Below are positions 36,401 to 38,459 of a stretch of 64,000 nucleotides of DNA, in pieces. Every line of letters starts with the position of its first letter. The stretch's first letter is position 1. This DNA is from Scolanthus callimorphus (Eukaryota; Cnidaria; Anthozoa; Actiniaria; Edwardsiidae): contig CM066919.1 of the NCBI GenBank assembly GCA_033964015.1, forward strand, positions 22,413,421 to 22,477,420, in the 5' to 3' direction. The translations under genes and the position numbers were made by a program. Under the pieces are notes generated by a model, which did not search any database, was not told the origin of the DNA, and was given only the letters and a program-made list of their open reading frames with translations.

Positions 36401-36731
36401 TAGTAGCAGAGTTCTCTCTTGAAATTCTCGGTTGTATTTGACTTGAAGACGTGGCGGCAATCGAGCCTCGAGGACTCACCGCCGGTTCAGTTGTCGAGCT
36501 TGAAGTAGTAGCCCCTCGCTTGACGACTCCTTTTGCTGCCGAAGGTGATATCTTAGTCCCCGTTGAAGGTGTTGTTGGTTTAGTAGCAGGTATTCCACGA
36601 GGTTTAACCATCCCAGAAGCAGAACCGCTAGTTGAAGACGAAGCTGTACCTCCTCCGCCTTGTACAGGCTTATGGATTTTCGAGCTTGGCGGTTTCAAAC
36701 CCGAAGATTTCGGCTGCGGAATATGACTCAT
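310..36731 (-). CDS. CLIP1: CLIP-170 / CLIP1-like microtubule plus-end protein, 40 exons, 3' end outside window
   Basis: Cytoplasmic linker protein of the CLIP-170 family. In this family the CAP-Gly domains bind EEY/F tails of tubulin and EB proteins at growing microtubule ends, and the coiled coil dimerises. Seen here: a basic Ser/Pro-rich N-terminus, CAP-Gly 1 (about residues 165-232, GKNDG core), CAP-Gly 2 (about 255-325, GKNDG core) and then a continuous heptad-like coil rich in Glu, Lys, Leu and Gln. Forty exons join in phase with GT-AG sites, giving about 2013 residues after frame reconciliation, against about 1430 in human CLIP1. The C-terminal zinc knuckles and EEY/F-type tail are not in the window. 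Six exons (1, 2, 6, 10, 21, 31) need a one-base correction, and exon 24 carries a MITE. Family assignment is firm; whether this allele is intact is not. Confidence 0.9.
506..759. mobile_element. TA-flanked MITE, GAGC(A/G)GATTTCAGATGA family, copy 1
   Basis: 254 bp. Left end GAGCAGATTTCAGATGA, right end TCATCTGAAACCCGCTC, flanked by TA on both sides. It contains several ATTGG/CCAAT blocks and no ORF. Same family as 12766-13005 and 13091-13318. It sits in the CLIP intron between exons 39 and 40. Confidence 0.8.
1061..1147. repeat. Minisatellite (~21-bp unit)
   Basis: About four diverged copies of GGATCAAACAGGATCAAGAAC. Lies 70 bp from CLIP exon 39 in the following intron. Confidence 0.65.
1217..1290 (-). 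CDS. CLIP1: CLIP exon 39: coiled coil
   Basis: 74 bp, phase 0 to 2, acceptor ATTTAAG, donor ATGAG|GTACGT. Encodes [19 protein letters not shown] then SETRM and a split Arg codon. Confidence 0.8.
1590..1767. mobile_element. MITE with 3-bp TGA duplication beside CLIP exon 38 donor
   Basis: 178 bp. Ends GATCCCGTTCACACGAGACC and the complement GGTCTAGTGTGAACGGGGTC; TGA on both flanks. A 3-bp target suggests PIF/Harbinger. Same family as 3536-3688. Confidence 0.78.
1782..1944 (-). CDS. CLIP1: CLIP exon 38: coiled coil
   Basis: 163 bp, phase 2 to 0, acceptor CTCTAG|G, donor AAG|GTGCGT. Encodes [19 protein letters not shown] through [13 protein letters not shown] 178-bp MITE begins 14 bases into the following intron, with its 3-bp duplication at 11-13 bases. 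Confidence 0.82.
1945..2394. other. CLIP intron 37, nothing recognised
   Basis: No exon, repeat family or RNA gene was recognised beyond short CG-containing segments. Confidence 0.4.
2395..2501 (-). CDS. CLIP1: CLIP exon 37: coiled coil
   Basis: 107 bp, phase 0 to 2, acceptor CTGTTTAG, donor CGACT|GTAAGT. Begins [19 protein letters not shown] and ends LVTQLQTR plus a split Leu codon. Confidence 0.8.
3027..3225. mobile_element. hAT-like MITE, CAGGGGCGGATCCAG family, with G run
   Basis: Starts near GGGCGGATCTAGG, ends GGATGCGGCCCTG. The interior is GGGAGATTTCCCCATACAT through TTTCGTCCCATGTTTTCACT, shared with 37870, 41724 and 44097. It carries a G homopolymer. Confidence 0.6.
3392..3511 (-). 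CDS. CLIP1: CLIP exon 36: coiled coil
   Basis: 120 bp, phase 0-0, acceptor TTGTTTAG, donor GAG|GTAAGG. Begins [19 protein letters not shown] and ends [10 protein letters not shown]. Confidence 0.82.
3536..3688. mobile_element. MITE, same family as 1590-1767
   Basis: 153 bp. Ends GACCCCGTTCACACGAGAAC and complement; flanks TTG/TTA. The interior is made largely of GGTACAAAACCGG and its complement. Confidence 0.78.
4187..4378 (-). CDS. CLIP1: CLIP exon 35: coiled coil
   Basis: 192 bp, 64 codons, phase 0-0, acceptor CTCTTTAG, donor AAG|GTATAG. Begins [19 protein letters not shown] and ends [10 protein letters not shown]. It breaks the 147-bp pattern. Confidence 0.84.
4450..5285. repeat. Degenerate minisatellite region
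   Basis: Repeated words CACTAGTGTGAAACAGACTT and GGCCACTATCTTGGGTGTAT recur at irregular spacing, with a core unit near 105 bp around 4983-5180. In the intron between CLIP exons 34 and 35; no coding signal. Confidence 0.6.
5286..6225. other. Rest of the CLIP intron between exons 34 and 35
   Basis: AT-rich; an A homopolymer near 5824 and no coding signal. Confidence 0.4.
6226..6375 (-). CDS. CLIP1: CLIP exon 34: 150-bp coil module
   Basis: 150 bp, phase 0-0, acceptor AACGCAG, donor CAG|GTTAGA. Begins [19 protein letters not shown] and ends RQDNQVRVQ. It is the last module of near-standard size. Confidence 0.83.
6690..6836 (-). CDS. CLIP1: CLIP exon 33: 147-bp coil module
   Basis: 147 bp, phase 0-0, acceptor CCAACAG, donor AAG|GTAGAA. 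Begins [19 protein letters not shown] and ends [11 protein letters not shown]. Confidence 0.85.
7241..7387 (-). CDS. CLIP1: CLIP exon 32: 147-bp coil module
   Basis: 147 bp, phase 0-0, acceptor TTTCAAAG, donor AAG|GTAGCA. Begins [19 protein letters not shown] and ends [11 protein letters not shown]. Confidence 0.85.
7582..7857. mobile_element. MITE, ~30-bp inverted repeats
   Basis: Left TATTATATACCGTTTCC with ACGTTGTC, right GACAACG with GGAAACGGTATATAATA. In the intron between CLIP exons 31 and 32. The target duplication is unclear. Confidence 0.6.
8072..8208 (-). CDS. CLIP1: CLIP exon 31: coil module, one base missing
   Basis: 137 bp between acceptor TTATTAG and donor GAG|GTACGA; 138 is needed for phase 0-0. 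Begins [19 protein letters not shown]. One extra base in the T3 run at 8104-8106 makes GTFK continue as [11 protein letters not shown]. Without it, the frame leaves the coil pattern. Confidence 0.77.
8402..8568 (+). mobile_element. tRNA-like retroposed insert with 19-bp target duplication
   Basis: A tRNA-like segment at 8453-8529 has a GGCTTTC/GGAAGCC acceptor stem, a TTAGCTCAGCTGGTAGAGC D arm and a GGTTCGAATCC T loop. The anticodon loop is one base short, so it is probably not a functional tRNA. TTACTTTTCATTCATATAC occurs on both sides (8402-8420, 8549-8567), which marks a retroposed insert; no A tail is present. In the intron between CLIP exons 30 and 31. Confidence 0.65.
8666..8812 (-). 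CDS. CLIP1: CLIP exon 30: 147-bp coil module
   Basis: 147 bp, phase 0-0, donor AAG|GTTTGT. Begins [19 protein letters not shown] and ends [11 protein letters not shown]. The acceptor (AATAAAAG|GAAAGC) lies inside the 9-bp target duplication of the foldback element at 8822-9864, so its branch and pyrimidine region is element-derived. Confidence 0.83.
8822..9864. mobile_element. Foldback element with ~300-bp inverted repeats and 9-bp duplication
   Basis: Starts TAGCCTGAGTTAACAGACGC; the right end is its complement (GCGTCTGTTAACTCAGGCTA). CTTTTATTC is duplicated at 8813-8821 and 9865-9873. The arms extend roughly to 9118 and from 9569. No ORF was recognised. The 9-bp target suits Mutator-like elements (inference). 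The left duplication contains the CLIP exon 30 acceptor. Confidence 0.87.
9874..10697. other. CLIP intron between exons 29 and 30
   Basis: The minus strand has CCTTCAG|GATCGAGAAAAAACAG at about 10493, encoding [12 protein letters not shown], which looks like the start of a coil exon, but no donor in phase follows. Otherwise AT-rich. Confidence 0.3.
10698..10844 (-). CDS. CLIP1: CLIP exon 29: 147-bp coil module
   Basis: 147 bp, phase 0-0, acceptor CCTAAAG, donor AAG|GTATCA. Begins [19 protein letters not shown] and ends [10 protein letters not shown]. Confidence 0.84.
10916..11053 (-). CDS. CLIP1: CLIP exon 28: coil module, 138 bp
   Basis: 138 bp (46 codons), phase 0-0, acceptor ATCTAAG, donor CAG|GTATAT. 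Begins [19 protein letters not shown] and ends [11 protein letters not shown]. It sits where a C module of cassette 3 is expected, but its end resembles the B type. Confidence 0.84.
11325..11471 (-). CDS. CLIP1: CLIP exon 27: module type B, cassette 3
   Basis: 147 bp, phase 0-0, acceptor AATCAAG, donor AAG|GTAGAT. Begins [19 protein letters not shown] and ends IAQEREKIK. 25 of 49 residues match the MITE-free exon 24 by hand count. Confidence 0.87.
11570..11716 (-). CDS. CLIP1: CLIP exon 26: module type A, cassette 3
   Basis: 147 bp, phase 0-0, acceptor TTCTAAG, donor AAG|GTAATG. Begins [19 protein letters not shown] and ends [24 protein letters not shown] aligns with exon 23. Confidence 0.86.
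11838..11893. repeat. TATC microsatellite
   Basis: About 14 copies of the 4-bp unit with two interruptions, in the intron between CLIP exons 25 and 26. Confidence 0.9.
12303..12449 (-). CDS. CLIP1: CLIP exon 25: module type C, cassette 2
   Basis: 147 bp, phase 0-0, acceptor CTTTAAAG, donor AAG|GTAAAA. Begins [19 protein letters not shown] and ends [10 protein letters not shown]. Confidence 0.86.
12660..13048 (-). CDS. CLIP1: CLIP exon 24: module type B, cassette 2, interrupted by a MITE
   Basis: The outer limits match a normal module: acceptor CGTCAAG|GAACTG, donor AAG|GTAATA. The first 13 codons read [13 protein letters not shown]; then a 240-bp MITE (12766-13005) with its TA duplication intervenes; then [12 protein letters not shown] continues to VQERDKVK. 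389 bp minus 242 bp is 147 bp, and the junction reads L-H-N-Q. As it stands the frame hits TGA five codons past the junction His. It may be a null allele, a skipped exon, or spliced in some way not visible here. Confidence 0.85.
12766..13005. mobile_element. TA-flanked MITE inserted in CLIP exon 24
   Basis: 240 bp. Ends GAGCAGATTTCAGATGACC and the complement GGTCATCTGAAATCCGCTC; TA duplicated at 12764-12765 and 13006-13007. No ORF. The insertion disrupts codon 14 of a 49-codon module. Confidence 0.9.
13091..13318. mobile_element. TA-flanked MITE, same family, copy 3
   Basis: 228 bp in the intron between CLIP exons 24 and 23. Ends GAGCGGATTTCACATGAC and its complement; TA flanks. Very similar internally to 12766-13005, lying only 85 bp from it. 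Confidence 0.85.
13367..13513 (-). CDS. CLIP1: CLIP exon 23: module type A, cassette 2
   Basis: 147 bp, phase 0-0, acceptor ATCGAAAG, donor AAA|GTAGGT. Begins [19 protein letters not shown] and ends [11 protein letters not shown]. Its first 63 bp and the upstream intron recur as a 287-bp direct repeat. Confidence 0.86.
13451..14026. repeat. 287-bp direct tandem duplication covering part of CLIP exon 23
   Basis: Units 13451-13737 and 13738-14024 differ at only a few positions. The copy nearer exon 22 holds the acceptor and first 63 bp of exon 23 (at 13738-13800) but no donor, so it is a truncated pseudo-exon. Confidence 0.88.
14056..14202 (-). CDS. CLIP1: CLIP exon 22: module type C, cassette 1
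   Basis: 147 bp, phase 0-0, acceptor CCTTTTAAG, donor AAG|GTATAT. Begins [19 protein letters not shown] and ends TSQENVSLK. It shares LQGKT.ELDQL with exon 25 (25 of 49 residues by hand count). Confidence 0.86.
14536..14660 (-). CDS. CLIP1: CLIP exon 21: module type B, cassette 1, short and frameshifted
   Basis: 125 bp between acceptor CGAAAAG and donor AAG|GTAGAT, where neighbours are all phase 0-0. One missing base near 14624-14630 gives 126 bp: [12 protein letters not shown] joins [20 protein letters not shown] and ends TSQEREKLK. Read as is, it stops at TGA. It is seven residues shorter than the other B modules. Confidence 0.75.
14753..14899 (-). CDS. CLIP1: CLIP exon 20: module type A, cassette 1
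   Basis: 147 bp, phase 0-0, acceptor TTGAAAAG, donor AAA|GTAATT. Begins [19 protein letters not shown] and ends [12 protein letters not shown]. By hand count 28 of 49 residues match exon 23. Confidence 0.86.
15249..15395 (-). CDS. CLIP1: CLIP exon 19: 147-bp coil module
   Basis: 147 bp, phase 0-0, acceptor TTAAAAG, donor AAG|GTAGAA. Begins [19 protein letters not shown] and ends [13 protein letters not shown]. It departs most from the module end motif. Confidence 0.83.
15811..15957 (-). CDS. CLIP1: CLIP exon 18: 147-bp coil module
   Basis: 147 bp, phase 0-0, acceptor CGATTAG, donor AAG|GTAGTG. Begins [19 protein letters not shown] and ends [12 protein letters not shown]. Confidence 0.85.
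16445..16591 (-). CDS. CLIP1: CLIP exon 17: 147-bp coil module
   Basis: 147 bp, phase 0-0, acceptor CTTGAAG, donor AAG|GTACCG. Begins [19 protein letters not shown] and ends [13 protein letters not shown]. Confidence 0.85.
17048..17194 (-). CDS. CLIP1: CLIP exon 16: first 147-bp coil module
   Basis: Exactly 147 bp (49 codons), phase 0-0, acceptor TTACCAG, donor AAG|GTACCG. Begins [19 protein letters not shown] and ends [11 protein letters not shown]. It shares the ..ERD.LK end motif with most following modules. Confidence 0.85.
17272..17340 (-). CDS. CLIP1: CLIP exon 15: coiled coil
   Basis: 69 bp, phase 0-0, acceptor ATTTTAG, donor GAG|GTAATT. Encodes [19 protein letters not shown] and AELE. 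Confidence 0.8.
17812..17895 (-). CDS. CLIP1: CLIP exon 14: coiled coil
   Basis: 84 bp, phase 0-0, acceptor TTGACAG, donor TTG|GTAAGC. Begins [19 protein letters not shown] and ends NLINQINTL. Confidence 0.8.
18476..18830. mobile_element. Foldback MITE with 9-bp duplication
   Basis: 355 bp. Starts TAGCCTGCGAAAGCCG, ends CGTTCGCAGGCTA; CAAAATAAG duplicated at 18467-18475 and 18831-18839. The arms cover about 150 bp each. It shares the TAGCCTG terminus with 8822-9864. Confidence 0.87.
18965..19046 (-). CDS. CLIP1: CLIP exon 13: coiled coil
   Basis: 82 bp. Completes the Arg codon, then [19 protein letters not shown] and [14 protein letters not shown]. Acceptor TCGGTAG. A 355-bp foldback element lies just downstream in the intron. 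Confidence 0.82.
19405..19481 (+). repeat. tRNA-derived SINE head
   Basis: Box A-like AGTGGCGCAGTGTG and box B-like GAGTTCGAATCCC separated as in a tRNA, with matching end segments GGAC and GTCC. Probably a SINE or tRNA pseudogene. In the intron between CLIP exons 12 and 13. Confidence 0.45.
19842..20355. repeat. ~152-155-bp tandem repeat, about three copies
   Basis: CCAGTCAAC recurs at 19842, 19994 and 20149, with shared GAGTGTCCTACCAAAGG and CGAGCAAG blocks; a partial unit ends near 20355. Small open frames here are by-products. Confidence 0.75.
20517..20605 (-). CDS. CLIP1: CLIP exon 12: coiled coil
   Basis: 89 bp, phase 0 to 2, acceptor ATTGCAG, donor ACAG|GTAAAG. Encodes [19 protein letters not shown] then [10 protein letters not shown] and a split Arg codon. 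Confidence 0.8.
20712..20726. repeat. Solo end of the GAGCGG MITE family
   Basis: TTGAAACCCGCTCTA resembles the right terminus of the family followed by TA. No matching left end was found nearby, so it is a fragment or chance. Confidence 0.3.
20727..22102. other. CLIP intron between exons 11 and 12, AT-rich part
   Basis: Very AT-rich around 21180-21560; no exon or repeat family recognised. Confidence 0.4.
22103..22527. mobile_element. TA-flanked MITE
   Basis: 425 bp. Left end CGGTGGAGTTCGTTGGTACT and right-end complement with one change; TA flanks. In the intron between CLIP exons 11 and 12. Confidence 0.72.
22570..22816. mobile_element. TTAA-flanked MITE
   Basis: 247 bp. Ends AGGGGCACTCGCACGC and GCGTGCGAGAGCCCCT; TTAA at 22566-22569 and 22817-22820. 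TTAA targets are used by piggyBac and Kolobok elements. It lies 43 bp from the preceding MITE. Confidence 0.8.
23193..23497. repeat. Long hairpin, ~140-bp arms
   Basis: Near-perfect inverted repeat: ATTATTTGGCATAAGTAGGG on the left returns as its complement near 23460-23487. A loop of about 20 bp follows the CGACATC/GATGTCG pair. No ORF and no clear target duplication. Confidence 0.8.
23799..23866 (-). CDS. CLIP1: CLIP exon 11: coiled coil
   Basis: 68 bp. Completes an Asp codon and encodes [19 protein letters not shown] then TKL|GTAGGT. Acceptor TTCACAG. The next intron, about 3.2 kb, holds several MITEs and a long hairpin. Confidence 0.8.
23867..24882. other. CLIP intron between exons 10 and 11
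   Basis: Contains a C homopolymer at about 24531-24554 and a two-copy word GGGCAGTGCATCGATGTGCTG at about 24675 and 24757. No coding signal. Confidence 0.4.
24883..24965 (-). CDS. CLIP1: CLIP exon 10: coiled coil, frame broken or alternative acceptor
   Basis: With acceptor TTTCAG|AG the exon starts ELTTNL; the coil then needs one missing base near 24949 to continue [20 protein letters not shown]. Alternatively a downstream AG (GAAAG|AA or GAAGAAG|AA) joins in frame without correction but lacks a pyrimidine tract. The end phase (CTGG|GTAATT) agrees with exon 11 only in the second frame. Confidence 0.7.
25190..25272 (-). repeat. tRNA-derived SINE-like sequence
   Basis: The minus strand reads CACAGTTGGTAGAGCATCTG, then ACTAGTAACTGGAAGGTCG and GGTTTCCAGTCCC, a degraded tRNA with box A and box B. 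In the intron between CLIP exons 9 and 10. Confidence 0.5.
25431..25488 (-). CDS. CLIP1: CLIP exon 9: coiled coil
   Basis: 58 bp, phase 0 to 1. Encodes [19 protein letters not shown] plus the first base of a Glu/Gly codon. Acceptor TCACAG, donor GAAG|GTACAG. Confidence 0.8.
26235..26516 (-). CDS. CLIP1: CLIP exon 8: coiled coil, longest coil exon
   Basis: 282 bp, 94 codons, phase 0-0, acceptor TTTAACAG, donor ACG|GTAAGT. Begins [19 protein letters not shown] and ends [10 protein letters not shown]. Continuous open frame with strong heptad character. Confidence 0.87.
27131..27426. mobile_element. Inverted-repeat element filled with GGAATTTCC minisatellite, copy 1
   Basis: Left TTGGCTGATCGCATTTG with CGGGGG.TTGAGGACC; right GGTCCTCAACCCCCCTGG and GCAATCAGCCA. 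The interior repeats a CCCTC...GGAATTTCCAG unit of about 30-35 bp. Confidence 0.65.
27638..27814 (-). CDS. CLIP1: CLIP exon 7: coiled coil
   Basis: 177 bp, phase 0-0, acceptor TTTGTAG, donor AAG|GTTTGT. Gln/Glu-rich coil beginning [17 protein letters not shown] and ending KNKEIVALK. Confidence 0.85.
28584..28648 (-). CDS. CLIP1: CLIP exon 6: coiled coil, one extra base
   Basis: Acceptor CGTAG|A completes Arg; then [20 protein letters not shown], matching the vertebrate KVEDLQF.EEESIT segment. The exon is 65 bp where 64 is needed: the T4 run at 28623-28626 has one T too many, otherwise a TGA follows. Donor CAG|GTAACA. Confidence 0.8.
29173..29433. mobile_element. MITE, ~70-bp inverted repeats
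   Basis: 261 bp. Starts TACAGCCGATTGCGTTTGAG, ends with its complement. The arms also share AACGTTTGAAAGTTGCGTT. In the intron between CLIP exons 5 and 6. Flanks only weakly suggest an 8-bp duplication. Confidence 0.75.
29434..30846. other. CLIP intron between exons 5 and 6, remaining part
   Basis: AT-rich with one GGAATTTCC fragment near 30665. No exon recognised. Confidence 0.4.
30847..30992 (-). CDS. CLIP1: CLIP exon 5: coiled coil
   Basis: 146 bp, starts phase 0, ends inside an Arg codon (AGAAG|GTGAGA). Coil beginning [19 protein letters not shown] and ending HAQVEEER. The following intron is about 2.2 kb and holds a MITE. Confidence 0.82.
31369..31467 (-). CDS. CLIP1: CLIP exon 4: start of coiled coil
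   Basis: 99 bp, phase 0-0. Encodes [20 protein letters not shown], closely resembling the first coil segment of vertebrate CLIP1 (EALKEKQ, LLAERDLERAE), then [12 protein letters not shown]. The donor AAG|GTTATG is weak. Confidence 0.85.
31581..31652 (-). CDS. CLIP1: CLIP exon 3: linker
   Basis: 72 bp, phase 0-0, acceptor TTTGTAG, donor CAA|GTAAGT. Encodes [15 protein letters not shown] and VSLQVAALQ, a Pro-rich linker leading into the coil. Confidence 0.8.
32030..32191. mobile_element. Short MITE, ~42-bp inverted repeats
   Basis: 162 bp. GCTTGGGCACAATGTTTTCC on the left matches GGAAAACATAATGCCCAAGC on the right with one mismatch. In the intron between CLIP exons 2 and 3. Confidence 0.7.
32335..32592 (-). 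CDS. CLIP1: CLIP exon 2: end of CAP-Gly 2 and Ser-rich linker
   Basis: Acceptor TATAG|A completes the Arg codon of exon 1, giving RYFQC and then [13 protein letters not shown], the typical end of a CLIP CAP-Gly domain. The frame then shifts by one base within the T6 run at 32484-32489 (A6 on the coding strand) and continues as LLQETMQNS and a Ser-rich linker ending SGLAAK|GTAAG. The adjoining intron 1 is about 3.2 kb. Confidence 0.85.
33104..33274. mobile_element. hAT-like MITE, CAGGGATGCCAAC family (diverged)
   Basis: Left GCAGAGATACCAACC, right GTTGGCATCTCTGC. It shares inner 'gggag...agaaatac' motifs with 34057-34228 and 43084-43579. The superfamily is inferred from terminal form. Confidence 0.55.
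33380..33801. mobile_element. MITE, ~30-bp inverted repeats in CLIP intron 1
   Basis: AAGACAGATTTTTTTAGAAC followed by TTCGAGCAA on the left; TTGCTCGAA and CAACCTGTCTTAA on the right. No ORF. Confidence 0.6.
34057..34228. mobile_element. hAT-like MITE, CAGGGATGCCAAC family
   Basis: Left CAGGGATGTCAATCCC, right GTTGATGTCCCTG. The interior has TCTGGAGA and ATTCTCCTGGGAGAAATA as in 43084-43579. Confidence 0.6.
34229..35836. other. CLIP intron 1, remaining part
   Basis: Strongly AT-rich, no repeat family or coding signal recognised. Confidence 0.4.
35837..36731 (-). CDS. CLIP1: CLIP exon 1: N-terminus, CAP-Gly 1 and first half of CAP-Gly 2
   Basis: I place the start at the ATG at 36731 ([17 protein letters not shown]), which resembles the KPSGLK.P start of vertebrate CLIP1; the frame is open three codons further but only to a TTG. 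A basic Ser/Thr/Pro-rich stretch follows, then CAP-Gly 1 ([29 protein letters not shown]). CAP-Gly 2 begins in another frame ([21 protein letters not shown]). The two frames meet if one base is restored in the T run at 36026-36028. The donor is CAAG|GTGGGA, splitting an Arg codon. A 5'UTR acceptor may lie near 36762. Confidence 0.88.
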
Positions 36732-36990
36732 TTCGAGCAATCTAACGGTTGTCAGCGATTCCTAAAGTCTGTGTTAGCTATATATAGAGACATGTGTTAT
36801 CGAGTAAGGCTCGTAGCTTGGTCTGAACGCGTCGAGAACGCGAGGCAGAAAATCATCGTCGCCTCCGCATTTCCTCTACTTCCTTCGCTTTCCTTTCCAA
36901 AATGGCGGCAAGCTAGTCGGTACCAGGCTCCACGGTATCCCCTCAGTTTCAGGCGTCTCGGAGATTCAATGATTCAACGCCGAGAGAATA
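36732..36990 (-). promoter_or_regulatory. Probable 5'UTR and promoter region of CLIP
   Basis: Upstream flank of the CLIP start codon. A possible 5'UTR acceptor (ACTTTAG|GAATCG) lies at 36762. No clear TATA box was recognised. A TA-flanked MITE begins 260 bp upstream of the ATG. Confidence 0.35.
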
Positions 36991-37199
36991 TTCACACTAG
37001 AGACGGAAAACTCGTCTGAGACGAGTTTCTCGTCAGAAAAAGTTCCTGTCTTATGTCAATTCTACTCAGAAACACTTGCTTGTTATCTGTCTAATCTTTC
37101 TTCTTCAAAAAAATTGTTTTCGCGTGATCACAGAAGAACAGGGAACCATATTCAAGGCGAGAAACTCGTCTCAGACGAGTTTTCCGTCCCTAGTGTGAA
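36991..37199. mobile_element. MITE with TA duplication upstream of CLIP
   Basis: About 45-bp terminal inverted repeats, starting TTCACACTAGAGACGGAAAA and ending in the complement CTAGTGTGAA, flanked by TA. The arms contain an internal palindrome (CTCGTCTGAGACGAG). No ORF. TA targets suggest the Tc1/mariner-IS630 superfamily; this is inference. Confidence 0.7.
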
Positions 37200-37869
37200 T
37201 ACAGCTATTCAAATGTTTTAGCTTAGGCTGCGTACACAATTTTGTACGGGATGCTCCGCCCAGACTCTGCCGACCCCTTACCGTTTTATATTGGAAAATT
37301 CCGAAAAAGTACCCCTTTGAGAAATCCTATAATTCTTGCAAAAATGCACGTGTTTTTAAAATACGCGTATAAGCTTAGCGCAATATTGAAATACCTTTGC
37401 AGTCTGCAAGAAAAAAATACTATTTTTTTAAACAGAATCTATAGTGAAAGTTCGCAAAATTGCTACCCTGTTTTAGATTGAAATTTGCAAAATCGCTACC
37501 CCTTTATATAATTTGAGCCTCATAACGCGGTTAACCCTACCACTTTCGGGCGGAGCATCCGTGTATAGTCGACATGAGGTAGTACACCCCCCCCCCCCCC
37601 CCCCCCCCGAGCAGAGGCGTAGCTATAATAACATTTGTCTTTCCTTTTCTTTTTTAGTAAGTATGAAATGACGCATTGTTTCGTAAATGTTTCAAAAGAA
37701 ATTGCATTTGACACGCACGTGGATGTTTCCCCAGGTAGCAGTGTGTTTGTGAAAATAAACATTTTGCAGTAGTGTCTAGATTTTTGTGGCAGCAAGTCCG
37801 TAGAATTCTGCGTATTTATTTGACAACTTTGTGACTTGATTTCTCCATTTCTTCTCCGTGTTTAATTCC
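37200..37869. other. Intergenic DNA
   Basis: Contains a C run at about 37588-37608 and an inverted pair GGGATGCTCCGCCC / GGGCGGAGCATCC at about 37248 and 37548, perhaps the ends of a 310-bp MITE. No gene. Confidence 0.45.
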
Positions 37870-38024
37870 AGGGGCGTAGCCAGAGGGGGCATAGGGGGCC
37901 GCCCCCTCCTTTCTCGGGAATTTTCCCATACATTTACTGTATTTGCTGGAGGAAATTTGAAAAATTTCGTCCCATGTTTTCACTAACCGGTACCCAAACA
38001 AAAATTCCTGGCTACGCCCCTGAA
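37870..38024. mobile_element. hAT-like MITE, CAGGGGCGTAGCCAG
   Basis: Ends CAGGGGCGTAGCCAG and CTGGCTACGCCCCTG, a perfect 15-bp inverted repeat. The interior is the shared TTTCCCATACATTTACTGTA block. Intergenic between CLIP and UBE2L3. Confidence 0.7.
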
Positions 38025-38118
38025 TTTGAAGACATGACCAGGCGACTTCAACTAACGCGCGAGTGCAGCTACGCAGTCGAGAAAGACACCAGCAGTGGGA
38101 ATGAAGTGACGAGACCCC

Positions 38119-38387
38119 CCCATATTTTTTGGTCGGGATGATCGTCGAAAATTTTCAGCCCTAAATTTTTTTTTACCCTAAAAGATACCCATCACAAGAA
38201 AGTTCCGTCTTTGATTAAAATGTAGCCTTTGATGTTGTCTAATTTATCGTCTTGTCAACAAGTACTCCCTCTCTTTCTTGAAGGTTTGTCGCTGTTAGAG
38301 CCCTTATTAAAAGATACCAATCAACCCGTGATTTTAACCCCTAAAAGATACGACTAAAAGATCATCCCCGACCCAAAAATATTGGCT
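38119..38387. mobile_element. MITE, ~25-bp inverted repeats
   Basis: CATATTTTTTGGTCGGGATG with ATCG on the left; AGATCATCCCCGACCCAAAA then ATATTGG on the right. The interior has repeated 'ccctaaaagatac' words. Confidence 0.55.
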
Positions 38388-38459
38388 CTCTTCCACTCTG
38401 TCGAATACGTCCCAAATACAAAATCTATGCGAGTGAAGACACACAAATTTGTAAACTAA

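Noticed and set aside
35837..36731. CAP-Gly gene as two separate genes because of the frame change
   Set aside because: A single base in a T run joins both CAP-Gly domains in the usual CLIP order with the usual linker.
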